This document shows positions 23,196-30,751 of a stretch of DNA of 32,083 nucleotides, piece by piece. The DNA is from a virus: IMG/VR virus record IMGVR_UViG_3300025889_000548, positions 1-32,083 of that record; one strand, 5' to 3'. The position numbers were made by a program, and so were the translations under genes. The notes under the pieces were generated by a model that worked only from the letters and a program-made list of their open reading frames with translations, did not search any database and had not been told where the DNA came from. The number at the start of each line of letters is the position of its first letter. The first letter of the stretch is position 1.

Positions 23196-23993
23196 ATGGC
23201 AAGTTGTTATATTTCGACAGGTTATACTTTGGATTGATTCTATAGTCCAATTAAAATCGGGTGAATTGCTGGAAACTCTGGAGACAGACAATCAGCAGCC
23301 AAGCCTCCCAAGAGAATAAAAGTAGGGGGAAGGTTCAACGACTAACAGGTGAGTATCTCAAACAATAAACCTGACACGAGTGCCCGACAACAGAAATGTT
23401 GATGATATAGTCTGAACACTACGAATAATCTAAAGAAGGTAGTGAAGTAGAGGATAAAGAGCCTCTTCGATAACAAAATGTGTAGAACCTCAAGTACCGG
23501 CGGAATTTCGCAAATGTGGATTCTAGGTGGTCTTGGTAATTCAATCACAGGTTATACTGTAACAAATTCGATGGTTTCCGCTATCGGAGGAACTGGTACT
23601 TGGTTCAATTTCCAATTACCAAAACAATCAGCATCTTTGACTGAAACTTTGGGTGTAAATGATGTAGCACAATCAGTTACATTCCAACCAGAGTTGGTTG
23701 TTAATTTACCTAAACTTGATACTACTTTGCGTGATGTCTTTGTTGATTTAGTATCCCAAAATGAAATCTTTGTTTTGGTTGAGGACAACAACACAAGATA
23801 TTGGTTGGTAGGTCTCGATAATGGATTGCAAGTTACTGCAGGTTCTCTACAAACAGGTCAGGCTTATACTGATTTGAATGGAGCGTCAGCGATTACAATG
23901 ACTGGTGGTGAACCAACCAGCATCAGACAGGTTGAAGTAACTACCACAATTGCAGCTGTATTCACTGCAGGTGGTTTCACTTTTGAAAGTTAA
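23196..23993 (+). CDS. Tail-tube-like virion protein, gene split by a group I intron (exons 23196-23234 and 23481-23993)
   Basis: Exon 1 is 13 codons (MASCYISTGYTLD). The intron begins with an in-frame TGA, so unspliced mRNA would give only that peptide. Joining 23234 to 23481 gives a continuous 183-aa protein reading TGYTLD/CRTSSTGGISQMW across the junction, a Cys-Arg...Gly-Gly-Ile motif I recognise from N-termini of Bacteroidota phage virion proteins. The rest (FNFQLPKQSASLTETLG, LPKLDTTLRDVFVDLVSQNE, VEDNNTRYWLVGLDNGLQVT) is beta-rich and fits a major tail (tube) subunit in that group. It follows the capsid gene and precedes a terminator. The ATG at 23478 belongs to the intron end and is not the start. 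Confidence 0.85.
23235..23480 (+). ncRNA. Group I self-splicing intron, 246 nt, no endonuclease gene
   Basis: P1: exon TTGGAT (23229-23234) pairs with GTCCAA (23245-23250), ending in the required U-G pair at the 5' splice site. P10: TTCTATA (23238-23244) pairs with exon-2 TGTAGAA (23481-23487). P3: TCGGG (23257-23261) with CCCGA (23383-23387). P4: TTGCTG (23266-23271) with CAGCAG (23293-23298). P7: GACTA (23340-23344) with TAGTC (23408-23412), inside the classical GGTTCAACGACTA and GATATAGTCTGAAC sequences. P8: CAACA-GAAA-TGTTG (23388-23401). A hairpin CAGGT/ACCTG (23346-23350, 23369-23373) between P7 and P3 suggests subgroup IA. P9-like: AGAGG/CCTCT (23449-23466). The last base is G23480. 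Confidence 0.93.
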
Positions 23994-24007
23994 AAATTAA
24001 ATTTTAT

Positions 24008-24038
24008 GTGGGGGGTTAAACCCCCCCACTTTTTTTTA
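24008..24038 (+). terminator. Intrinsic terminator after the intron-containing gene
   Basis: GTGGGGGG (24008-24015) pairs with CCCCCCAC (24022-24029) across a 6-nt loop and is followed by nine T. It probably reduces transcription into the appendage cassette relative to capsid and tail-tube genes. Confidence 0.85.
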
Positions 24039-24059
24039 TAAATTCTATGACAATTTAAT

Positions 24060-24518
24060 ATGGGATATAAATTCCGTCGCAAGAAATTTTCTAATTATTT
24101 AGGGGAAGAAAGAGCTATTGATGACATCATAGAATCTTTTGTGCCTGATGGTGCATTGTTATGTGATTTCACATATACAATAATCCCTCCAACACCAACA
24201 CCAACAAGTAGCCCAACAAGCACTCCAACTCAAACACCAACAAGTACTCCAACAAGCACACCGACAAATACGCCAACAACCACTCCAACTAATACGAGCA
24301 CTCCAACAACTACACAAACGAGCACTCCAACTAATACGAGCACTCCAACAACCACTCCAACTAATACAGTTACGGCAACTAATACACCAACCCCAACTAA
24401 TACATTAACACCAACCCCAACTGGAACTATATTACCTGAAACATTTTACATTCAAGCCCAAAACGGGAATAATATATTAACCGAAAGTTCTGTTTATATT
24501 GAAATAGAACATACATAA
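24060..24518 (+). CDS. Short PT-linker virion protein, 152 aa
   Basis: A basic N-terminal segment ([19 protein letters not shown], about 42 residues) is followed by about 78 residues of Pro/Thr repeat (43-121). It ends with a short tail, [20 protein letters not shown]. That tail is related to LAETFYLMTEDSEPILDENS in the gene at 25780, so the two share a module. The N-terminus probably binds the capsid or tail and the repeat projects outward. It is first in the appendage cassette, after a terminator. Confidence 0.7.
   Translation: MGYKFRRKKFSNYLGEERAIDDIIESFVPDGALLCDFTYTIIPPTPTPTSSPTSTPTQTPTSTPTSTPTNTPTTTPTNTSTPTTTQTSTPTNTSTPTTTPTNTVTATNTPTPTNTLTPTPTGTILPETFYIQAQNGNNILTESSVYIEIEHT
24187..24422 (+). 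repeat. Pro/Thr-coding repeat tract
   Basis: In-frame ACN-CCN-type repeats with units such as STPTNTPT, about 236 nt, similar to 9718-10055 and 25987-26190. Confidence 0.85.
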
Positions 24519-24531
24519 AAATTAAATAAAA

Positions 24532-25776
24532 ATGTCAAATTCATTAATCTCTCAATTACCAACTTGGACAGGTACCACTGCTGACCAGGGATGGTTTATT
24601 TATAACAACAGTGGTGAATCAGAGACATTTAAACAATCAGGATATACCGCACAATACATTCCTGGAACAGGTCAATATTCGATTAGACACTTCACCAATT
24701 CTGCAGCGTATGCGAGTGGAACTTATGCTGCAACTTTTGGAGACCCTACAAACCGTGTAACCGCAAATTATGGATTTGTTGGTGGTGGATATAACAACTA
24801 TGTTGATGGTGCATACGGTGCGACTGCAGGTGGTCAACAACATACATCAGGATATAGATGTTTTGTTGGTGGTGGTTGGAATAATTCTGCAAATGGTAAT
24901 GGTGCTGCAATTGTTGGAGGTGAATCTAACACTTGTAGTAATGTTTCAGGAGGTGGAATATTTGGTTCTGGTGGTTCAAAAATATATGGTGCAAATGATA
25001 CGGGATATGGTATTTTTGCAGGTTATGCAAACATTGTTTCATCAAATGGTTCACAGGGATTATTTGTAGTCGGTGGTGCTACTAACAAAGTTTCAAACTT
25101 TAGGTCCACAGGAGATTCTGGAAGATACAATTATGGTGGAATAATTGGTGGATTACAAAACTATATTGGTGGAAATAGAAGTGAAGGTGCAGGTTCAAGT
25201 TCAGGTCAAAACGCATATCCTCTTATTTTGGGTGGTTATTACAATACCATCTTGGGTAACATTGATGGATTGGGTGACCCTAACTATTATTCTGCGATTA
25301 TTAACTCCAATACCTGTTCAATATCAGGAGCATCAACAGGAACAACAATAATTAGTTCACAAAACTCAATTGCTGCAGGTAAAACAAACGCTGTTTTACT
25401 CGGATTAAGTAGTAGAACTGTATCAGAAAACTATACTACTTATACTGAAAATCTGTATTCTTACGGACAACAATATACCAATACAACCTCACAAACAGGT
25501 TCAACACTTACCGTTGATTTAAGTCAGGGAAATATCCATTATATTGAGGTAGATAATCCTTTGGATTTGACTCTAACCAACCTTAAGAACGGTGGTAAAT
25601 ATTCTATCTTGGTTCAAACAACAGGTAACTATACTATTAATTCTTTAACAACCTCTGGATTTACACAAAAGAAAAGTTCATCGTTTGACGCTTTGATTAA
25701 TACTGGTTTTGTTGAATTAAACTTTGTTTGTGTATCTGGATTTATTACTTGTAGTAGTGTTCAATTAACCGCATAA
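24532..25776 (+). CDS. Adhesin-like appendage protein with Gly-rich repeats, 414 aa
   Basis: The N-terminal ISQLPTWTGTTADQGWFIYN and SGYTAQY segment is shared with the gene at 26941, marking a common attachment domain. Residues about 75-300 are repeats of the kind VGGGxNNxxxGxxGxxxGG (GFVGGGYNNYVDGAYGATAG, FVGGGWNNSANGNGA), resembling YadA-type left-handed beta-roll heads. The C-terminal about 90 residues (LTVDLSQGNIHYIEV, TSGFTQKKSS) look like a beta-sandwich. It is probably a trimeric fibre or host-binding protein on the virion, starting 13 nt after the previous stop. Confidence 0.7.
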   Translation: MSNSLISQLPTWTGTTADQGWFIYNNSGESETFKQSGYTAQYIPGTGQYSIRHFTNSAAYASGTYAATFGDPTNRVTANYGFVGGGYNNYVDGAYGATAGGQQHTSGYRCFVGGGWNNSANGNGAAIVGGESNTCSNVSGGGIFGSGGSKIYGANDTGYGIFAGYANIVSSNGSQGLFVVGGATNKVSNFRSTGDSGRYNYGGIIGGLQNYIGGNRSEGAGSSSGQNAYPLILGGYYNTILGNIDGLGDPNYYSAIINSNTCSISGASTGTTIISSQNSIAAGKTNAVLLGLSSRTVSENYTTYTENLYSYGQQYTNTTSQTGSTLTVDLSQGNIHYIEVDNPLDLTLTNLKNGGKYSILVQTTGNYTINSLTTSGFTQKKSSSFDALINTGFVELNFVCVSGFITCSSVQLTA

Positions 25777-25779
25777 TAT

Positions 25780-26916
25780 ATGTCAACAACAATAGAAATA
25801 TCAAGTGCTAACTTTAATGGGCAATCTGCCAATATAACATTTTATCCTTGTACGGGTGGTGTAATTAATTTGGGAACACAAACAATTCCTTTTCAATACA
25901 CAGCTACAGATTATGAAGGAGATTATGAAATTTATATTATTGCTTTTGACCAGACTTGCTACTTGAATATTCCTTGTCTTACTTTGACTCCAACCCCAAC
26001 TCCAACAGCAACATTAGAAGTAACACCAACCTCAACTCCAACCAATACTGCAACTGCAACCCCAACAGTTACTCCAACCAATACTGCTACTCCAACATAT
26101 ACATCTACACCTACAAATACTCAAACCCAAACTGTAACTCAAACAGCAACGCCGACAATCACATCTACACCAACTAATACACCAACACCTACTTTAGCAG
26201 AAACATTCTATTTAATGACTGAAGATAGTGAACCTATTTTGGATGAGAATAGTGATAATCTTGAACCTGATGGATACACTCCTCCTCCAACTCCAAGTCC
26301 AACACCAACCTCAACTCCAGCACCATCATTATTATCGTTTGATGTATTCTATGGTGAGAGCAGATACTTGGCTTGTACTGAAGCAAATCCAACTAAATTA
26401 TATGCTCAGGATTTAGGAAATTGTGGAGGTTGTTCTCCTTTAAATTGTTGGGCTTGTTTAACAACAGCACAACCAATTTATAGTAATAGTGGAGGAACAA
26501 TATTAGCAACAACAGGATATTATATGAACTATATGATACCACCATCAAGTCAACCTGCAACTTTGTATATTTATAACGGATACATAGTTGGAGGAACATT
26601 TAATGGTGGTTGTGTTCCAAGTCCTTCACCAACACCATCACCGCCAGCAAGTCATCCTTATAGTTGGACTGGTTATACATCACCAGATGGATATTGTGAA
26701 GCGTATAGTGGAACGAATAGAACTTTAATAACACTTTATGGTGATAACTCTGTATATGATTTGAACACTGTATTCTATGATTCTGCAACAAATGGAAATA
26801 GTACTGACTTATTTGGTGGTTATGCGGTAGATGCAGGTTATGCTGAAATAGGTTCTTTGTTAGATTACGATGGTAGAGTTATTGGTTATTGGCTTTTACC
26901 CGACAATTGTCCCTAA
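25780..26916 (+). CDS. PT-linker display protein with small Cys modules, 378 aa
   Basis: An N-terminal beta-like domain (SSANFNGQSANITFYPCTGG, about 65 residues) is followed by a Pro/Thr linker (70-137), then LAETFYLMTEDSEPILDENS (shared with 24060). A second short linker (168-182), a Cys-rich module (FYGESRYLACTEANPTKLYA, CGGCSPLNCWACL), a third linker (279-288), and a final module (SWTGYTSPDGYCEAYSGTN, LPDNCP) complete it. The alternation of rigid linker and small domains suggests a beads-on-a-string surface fibre. It lies 3 nt after the previous gene. Confidence 0.65.
   Translation: MSTTIEISSANFNGQSANITFYPCTGGVINLGTQTIPFQYTATDYEGDYEIYIIAFDQTCYLNIPCLTLTPTPTPTATLEVTPTSTPTNTATATPTVTPTNTATPTYTSTPTNTQTQTVTQTATPTITSTPTNTPTPTLAETFYLMTEDSEPILDENSDNLEPDGYTPPPTPSPTPTSTPAPSLLSFDVFYGESRYLACTEANPTKLYAQDLGNCGGCSPLNCWACLTTAQPIYSNSGGTILATTGYYMNYMIPPSSQPATLYIYNGYIVGGTFNGGCVPSPSPTPSPPASHPYSWTGYTSPDGYCEAYSGTNRTLITLYGDNSVYDLNTVFYDSATNGNSTDLFGGYAVDAGYAEIGSLLDYDGRVIGYWLLPDNCP
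25987..26190 (+). repeat. Pro/Thr-coding repeat tract
   Basis: About 200 nt of in-frame ACN-CCN-type repeats; related to the tracts at 9718 and 24187. Confidence 0.85.
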
Positions 26917-26940
26917 AAATAAATAAAAAATAATAATAAA

Positions 26941-27933
26941 ATGAATGTAAAAATATCACAATTACCTACTTGGACTGGTACCTCCGCAGACCCAAGATGG
27001 TTCGTAATGAATAATCAGGGGGAAACAACTACATACAAATATAGTGGATATACATCTGGTTTGTTAAATGGTACTGGAACTGATTCAATTCAATCGGCAT
27101 CTTTTTTAACAAATTTAGGAACAACTGCAAGTACTCAAAGTGCAATAGCAATTGGTGATGGAGCGGAGGCAACCTCTCAATATAGTATTGCTATTGGATA
27201 CAGAGCATATAATACTAACAGAGATGGAAACCGAGAGGGTTATATTACTATTGGACATCAGGCTCAATCAGTTCAATATGGTGTTTCTGTAGGTTATAAT
27301 TCAAGTGTTCTTGGTGCAGATGCGATTTCAATTGGAACTGCCGCTGTTACCGCTGGTAATGGTGCAGTATCAATCGGTAAAAACTCTCACTCTTATTCTA
27401 CGGCTGGTGTTGCTATAGGAAATGCTGCTGGTGAAAGTTCAAACAATTTTGGTATCGTTATTGGAACATCTAACAATAATAATGATTATGGTGTTTCTAT
27501 TGGATATGGAAATACAAACAACCATAATGATTCAGTTGTTATTGGTAAAAATATTACAAGTGAATATACAGCAACAACCCACACAACAAGTTTAAATGTA
27601 TCAAAAATCCTTAGTGTGGATACAGTCACCGCAAGTGGTGTTTCTGGTGCTGTTGATTTTGACTTAAGTCAAGGTAGTCAGTTTCAAACGACATTAAGTG
27701 GTAATTCATCAGTCAACTTTATCAATTGGAGAGAAGGACAGATTTTATCTTGGTGGGTGTATAATGATGGAACAAATACCATAAGTGCTATGACTATTTC
27801 TGGTGGTGGTTCGGTTTATTGTCAAGGTGGTTCACTCCCTAATCCAACTAATAATGGATATTCATATTATACTGGAACTATCTATAATGGAAATCTTATA
27901 TTATTAGAACACTTAAACTTCCAAGCGGTTTAA
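26941..27933 (+). CDS. YadA-head-like adhesin/fibre protein, 330 aa
   Basis: The attachment domain (ISQLPTWTGTSADPRWFVMN, YSGYTSG) is paralogous to that of the gene at 24532. Residues about 60-210 are clear YadA-head-type repeats: AIAIGDGAEATSQYSIAIGY, AVSIGKNSHSYSTAGVAIGN, and others of the form xSxAIGxxAxxxGxx. These form a trimeric left-handed beta-roll in bacterial adhesins. The C-terminal about 100 residues (VDFDLSQGSQFQTTLSGNSS) form a beta domain. I infer a trimeric fibre. Confidence 0.75.
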   Translation: MNVKISQLPTWTGTSADPRWFVMNNQGETTTYKYSGYTSGLLNGTGTDSIQSASFLTNLGTTASTQSAIAIGDGAEATSQYSIAIGYRAYNTNRDGNREGYITIGHQAQSVQYGVSVGYNSSVLGADAISIGTAAVTAGNGAVSIGKNSHSYSTAGVAIGNAAGESSNNFGIVIGTSNNNNDYGVSIGYGNTNNHNDSVVIGKNITSEYTATTHTTSLNVSKILSVDTVTASGVSGAVDFDLSQGSQFQTTLSGNSSVNFINWREGQILSWWVYNDGTNTISAMTISGGGSVYCQGGSLPNPTNNGYSYYTGTIYNGNLILLEHLNFQAV

Positions 27934-27944
27934 AATTAATTAAA

Positions 27945-28376
27945 ATGATAATATTAAATGAAGGTAATAATTTAGCAGCCGCTACCTGTTCAAGAAACAA
28001 ACAATTGACAGGTTCTGTGTGTTATTTATGGTCTTTAAAGCATAAACTTTCAGGACAAACTTGGCGTTTCGTTCCATATCAATTACCAACTGATGTGAAT
28101 TATGCGCCAGGTTACGACTTCTTTAGTATTAAAATTGATAACAACGAACCTGAATTTTTGACAGGTGCAACTATGACTGGACAAACAAATGTTCATTTAA
28201 TAGATGGAGAATATTATGTTAAGATTTGGGAACAATCTTCTTCAATATGTAATAACCTCAACCCAAATTATGCTTATGATGTAGTTTATGAAACAATTGG
28301 AATTGTTAATTATGCAATTCCTGAACCTGTAAGCTACTCTGGCACAACAAATATTTATAAGATATACGAAGGATGA
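27945..28376 (+). CDS. Small beta-rich virion protein, 143 aa
   Basis: A beta-rich protein (SVCYLWSLKHKLSGQTWRFV, FFSIKIDNNEPEFLTGA, GEYYVKIWEQSS) with paired cysteines and no membrane segment. It has the look of small Ig-like or capping proteins near fibres in Bacteroidota phages. It lies 11 nt after the YadA-like gene and overlaps the portal start by 4 nt. It may cap or attach the fibres; the family is not recognised. Confidence 0.55.
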   Translation: MIILNEGNNLAAATCSRNKQLTGSVCYLWSLKHKLSGQTWRFVPYQLPTDVNYAPGYDFFSIKIDNNEPEFLTGATMTGQTNVHLIDGEYYVKIWEQSSSICNNLNPNYAYDVVYETIGIVNYAIPEPVSYSGTTNIYKIYEG

Positions 28377-29443
28377 TTAATATAGAAAAAATACAATTCA
28401 GTCAAAATACGCTAACAAACTTTAATGAGGTTGTTAGTAGAAATGCTCCATTTATATTTTGGGGTGCAGATAATCTTTTTGTTGATGAACTTTATAGATT
28501 AGTTGACGCTTCCCCAATTCATAATGCTTGTGTTAGAATGAAAGTAGACACTTGTGTTGGAGCAGGTTATGTAAATGATTATAGAATTAATACAAGACAG
28601 ACATTAAATGATGTCTCAAAACAAATGTATTTTGAATTAATTACAACTGGTAATTTATTCCTTGAGGTTGTATTCAAAAATTCAAGAGCAGATGGTTTAG
28701 CAGGGTTTTATGTAATTCCCTCAAAATATATGAGAGTAGGAAAACCTGATGAGTGGGGAAGACCTGCAACCAAATATTATTATTGCCGAGAATGGGTTAA
28801 CTGGCGTAAAGCAGGTATTATTGAATTCTCTGAATTTGACCCAATGAATACAACTCATCGTCAGATTGTTCATATTCGTTTATATCAACCAGGATATGAA
28901 TATTATGGTAGTCCTGATTATTTATCCGTAATTAATGATATTAAATTAAATCACCAAATTACCGTTTATAATTTATCAAATTTAATTAATGGCGCCAATC
29001 CCAGTCTTTGGGTGCATTTCAATACACCTTCACCAGATTCAGAAGCTGAACAAAATGCAATTTTAAGGAATATAGAACAACGATATCAGGGAGCGGAAAA
29101 CGCTGGTAGAGTAATTGTTTCTTATGGTGATTCAAGTGAAAAACCTGATATTACACAAATTGAATCCAACTTAAAACAGGGATTTTATGCTGAGGTTTTT
29201 GAACTTGTACAAAAACAAATTTTATCAGGTCATCGTGTGGTTGATGGTTCATTAATAGGATTACCAAATCCTGGTGGATTTACTTCAAGTGCTGACCAAT
29301 TAAACACAGCTTATAATTTATTCTTAAAGACATCTATTGGACCGATGCAAGTATTTATGAACAGACATTTACAAGATGTTTTCCAATTAATGTATCCAAA
29401 TGAAGAAATTAATTTGGCTATAACTCAACAAGCAATACTATAA
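28373..29443 (+). CDS. Portal protein, 356 aa
   Basis: This is a dodecameric ring at the capsid vertex through which DNA enters. It has the usual portal layout: an N-terminal LVDASPIHNACVRMKVDTCV segment, ELITTGNLFLEVVFKNS, then VIPSKYMRVGK, a central VHIRLYQPGYEYYGSPDYLS loop, a long clip/stem helix (NAILRNIEQRYQGAENAGRV) and C-terminal FTSSADQLNTAYNLFLKTSI. It resembles PBSX/HK97-type portals. Its place near the end of the late block, far from the terminase, is unusual. Confidence 0.85.
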   Translation: MINIEKIQFSQNTLTNFNEVVSRNAPFIFWGADNLFVDELYRLVDASPIHNACVRMKVDTCVGAGYVNDYRINTRQTLNDVSKQMYFELITTGNLFLEVVFKNSRADGLAGFYVIPSKYMRVGKPDEWGRPATKYYYCREWVNWRKAGIIEFSEFDPMNTTHRQIVHIRLYQPGYEYYGSPDYLSVINDIKLNHQITVYNLSNLINGANPSLWVHFNTPSPDSEAEQNAILRNIEQRYQGAENAGRVIVSYGDSSEKPDITQIESNLKQGFYAEVFELVQKQILSGHRVVDGSLIGLPNPGGFTSSADQLNTAYNLFLKTSIGPMQVFMNRHLQDVFQLMYPNEEINLAITQQAIL

Positions 29444-30093
29444 TGATTTATAATGTATTATTAATATCCGAACAGAAATTAAAAGATAACACTCCAATTA
29501 ACGAAAATGTTGATTCGAGTGAATTAAGATTTTGCATTTCTCAAGCACAAAATATTCAAATTCAGGAATCACTTGGAACTAATCTATATGAAAAAATATT
29601 AGAATTGGTAGATACTGGTGATATTGAATTACCAGCAAATTTAAATTATAAATTATTATTGGATAATTTTATTCAACCAACACTAATTTCTTTTGCATAT
29701 TATCTTGGGCTTGATAATTTTTTTCTCAAATTTATAAACATTGGATTGGTTCAAAATCGTTCAGAGCAAGGAGCTCCAATTGATTTAAAAACTTTGCAAT
29801 GGTATAAATCAAATGCAAAAAATCAGGCAGAGTTTAATGACCAGTTATTGAGAAGACATCTATTGTTTAGAAGCTCTTGGTATCCTGAATTTATGTCAGG
29901 TCCATATAACAACGGACAATTACCACCACAAACAAAAACAGCATTTAACTCACCAATCACTTTACCAGGTATAGGATATTATTGGAACTCTCCAAGATAC
30001 AATAGAATGTGGGGAGCACCAAATACGGTAACAGCATTATATTGTGAAGATTCTGGTTTCCCTGTGTGGTATGGACACCCAAACAATTCTTAA
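29443..30093 (+). CDS. Head-tail adaptor-like protein (DUF6712-type), 216 aa
   Basis: The N-terminal (LLISEQKLKDNTPINENVDS, FCISQAQNIQIQESLGTNLY) helical bundle is the typical start of the DUF6712-type proteins beside the portal in Bacteroidota phages, thought to join the portal to the tail. The middle has LLDNFIQPTLISFAYYLGLD. The C-terminus is Pro/Gly/Tyr-rich and looks extended. It shares one base with the portal stop and is followed by a holin-like gene. Confidence 0.75.
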   Translation: MIYNVLLISEQKLKDNTPINENVDSSELRFCISQAQNIQIQESLGTNLYEKILELVDTGDIELPANLNYKLLLDNFIQPTLISFAYYLGLDNFFLKFINIGLVQNRSEQGAPIDLKTLQWYKSNAKNQAEFNDQLLRRHLLFRSSWYPEFMSGPYNNGQLPPQTKTAFNSPITLPGIGYYWNSPRYNRMWGAPNTVTALYCEDSGFPVWYGHPNNS

Positions 30094-30094
30094 T

Positions 30095-30268
30095 ATGGAG
30101 ACGAAAGATACAGTAGCAAATGCCACAACGGCAGCAGGTGTTTTATCTTATCTAATGCAATTTCAGGGTGAGTTGACAATACTATTATTAATTACAGGTT
30201 TGGCTTTGAACTTAATAAGAATATACGACAGGTTCAAATCAAAAAAGGATTCCCAAGATACAAATTAA
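30095..30268 (+). CDS. Second holin-like small membrane protein, 57 aa
   Basis: ATG 30095, 1 nt after the adaptor stop, is preferred over an upstream ATG at 30044 that lies within the adaptor gene. The sequence has a polar N-terminus (METKDTVANATTAAGVL), one strong membrane helix (LTILLLITGLALNLIRIY) and a basic tail (DRFKSKKDSQDTN), a single-helix holin-like layout. It is the last gene of the late block, followed by a terminator. It may be the holin, with the gene at 5710 as a partner or the reverse. Confidence 0.6.
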   Translation: METKDTVANATTAAGVLSYLMQFQGELTILLLITGLALNLIRIYDRFKSKKDSQDTN

Positions 30269-30270
30269 AA

Positions 30271-30290
30271 GGGGATAATTTCTTATCCCC
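30271..30290. terminator. Bidirectional terminator ending the late block
   Basis: GGGGATAA (30271-30278), loop TTTC, TTATCCCC (30283-30290): a perfect 8-bp stem between convergent genes, flanked by A-rich DNA on the left (a T-tract for minus-strand transcription) and A/T-rich DNA on the right. Confidence 0.75.
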
Positions 30291-30321
30291 CTAATTAAAA
30301 AAATATGAACCAATAAATATT

Positions 30322-30537
30322 TTAACCCTTGTATTGGGTTTCAATATATTTATCCACTTTATCCATTCGTTCAGCCAATTCTTTGCTGTAACCATTCTCA
30401 ACATAATCTACGAGTACCACAGAAATACTCATAATGTCTTTTAAAGTCATTTTGTAATTGTTGTTTGATGCCCATTCCTGAACTAATTTCAAGGTGCTCT
30501 GTGATGCAATTTGTCTGTCTTTTGATTGTTGTGCCAT
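30322..30537 (-). CDS. Small unrecognised early protein, 71 aa
   Basis: A helical, charged protein (QSTLKLVQEWASNNNYKMTL, VENGYSKELAERMDKVDKYI) with no membrane segment. It has its own consensus promoter and a 19-nt A-rich leader, and is convergent with the end of the late block. Its last helix may be a coiled coil for dimerisation. No family is recognised. Confidence 0.7.
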   Translation of the reverse strand: MAQQSKDRQIASQSTLKLVQEWASNNNYKMTLKDIMSISVVLVDYVENGYSKELAERMDKVDKYIETQYKG

Positions 30538-30556
30538 AATTTATTTCTCTTTTTAT

Positions 30557-30588
30557 AAAATATACGAAAAGGTTTTGAAAAAAACAAA
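30557..30588 (-). promoter_or_regulatory. Early promoter
   Basis: On the minus strand, TTTG (complement of 30585-30588), 20 nt, then TATATTTT (complement of 30557-30564). One mismatch in the last base of the -7 element. Confidence 0.6.
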
Positions 30589-30612
30589 TTTGGTGAATTT
30601 AAAAAAAACATT

Positions 30613-30642
30613 TTTTTCGTGAATTTTTTGGATGCTCAAAAA
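30613..30642. repeat. Dispersed 30-bp repeat, second copy
   Basis: Matches 1947-1976 at 29 of 30 positions, ending TGCTCAAAAA. The two copies have the same orientation. On the circular map they flank the minus-strand Zn-finger gene and the whole replication operon, including the part that differs between strain variants. Confidence 0.65.
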
Positions 30643-30663
30643 ATTGGACTATGGTAAAAAAAG

Positions 30664-30697
30664 AAAAGGATTGTTGGACAGAGACAACAACCCTTTT
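30664..30697 (-). terminator. Terminator of the Zn-finger gene
   Basis: AAAAGG, A, TTGTTG (30664-30676) pairs with CAACAA, C, CCTTTT (30685-30697) with one mismatch and an 8-nt loop. On the minus strand it is followed by a T-rich run, downstream of the gene at 30752. Confidence 0.6.
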
Positions 30698-30751
30698 ACA
30701 AGAAAACAAAAAAACACTCGTTTGAGATACTATAAATATACAAAGAGAAAA

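Noticed and set aside
23478-23993. A stand-alone 171-aa gene starting at 23478
   Set aside because: That ATG consists of the last three intron bases; the true start is at 23196 and the proteins join at the predicted splice site.
24187-24422. CRISPR-like array, because of the regular short repeats
   Set aside because: Units are of 6-24 nt with no unique spacers and encode an in-frame Pro/Thr linker.
30044-30268. Longer 74-aa holin-like frame starting at 30044
   Set aside because: The first 17 codons lie inside the adaptor gene and look unrelated to a signal or membrane segment; ATG 30095 follows the stop directly.
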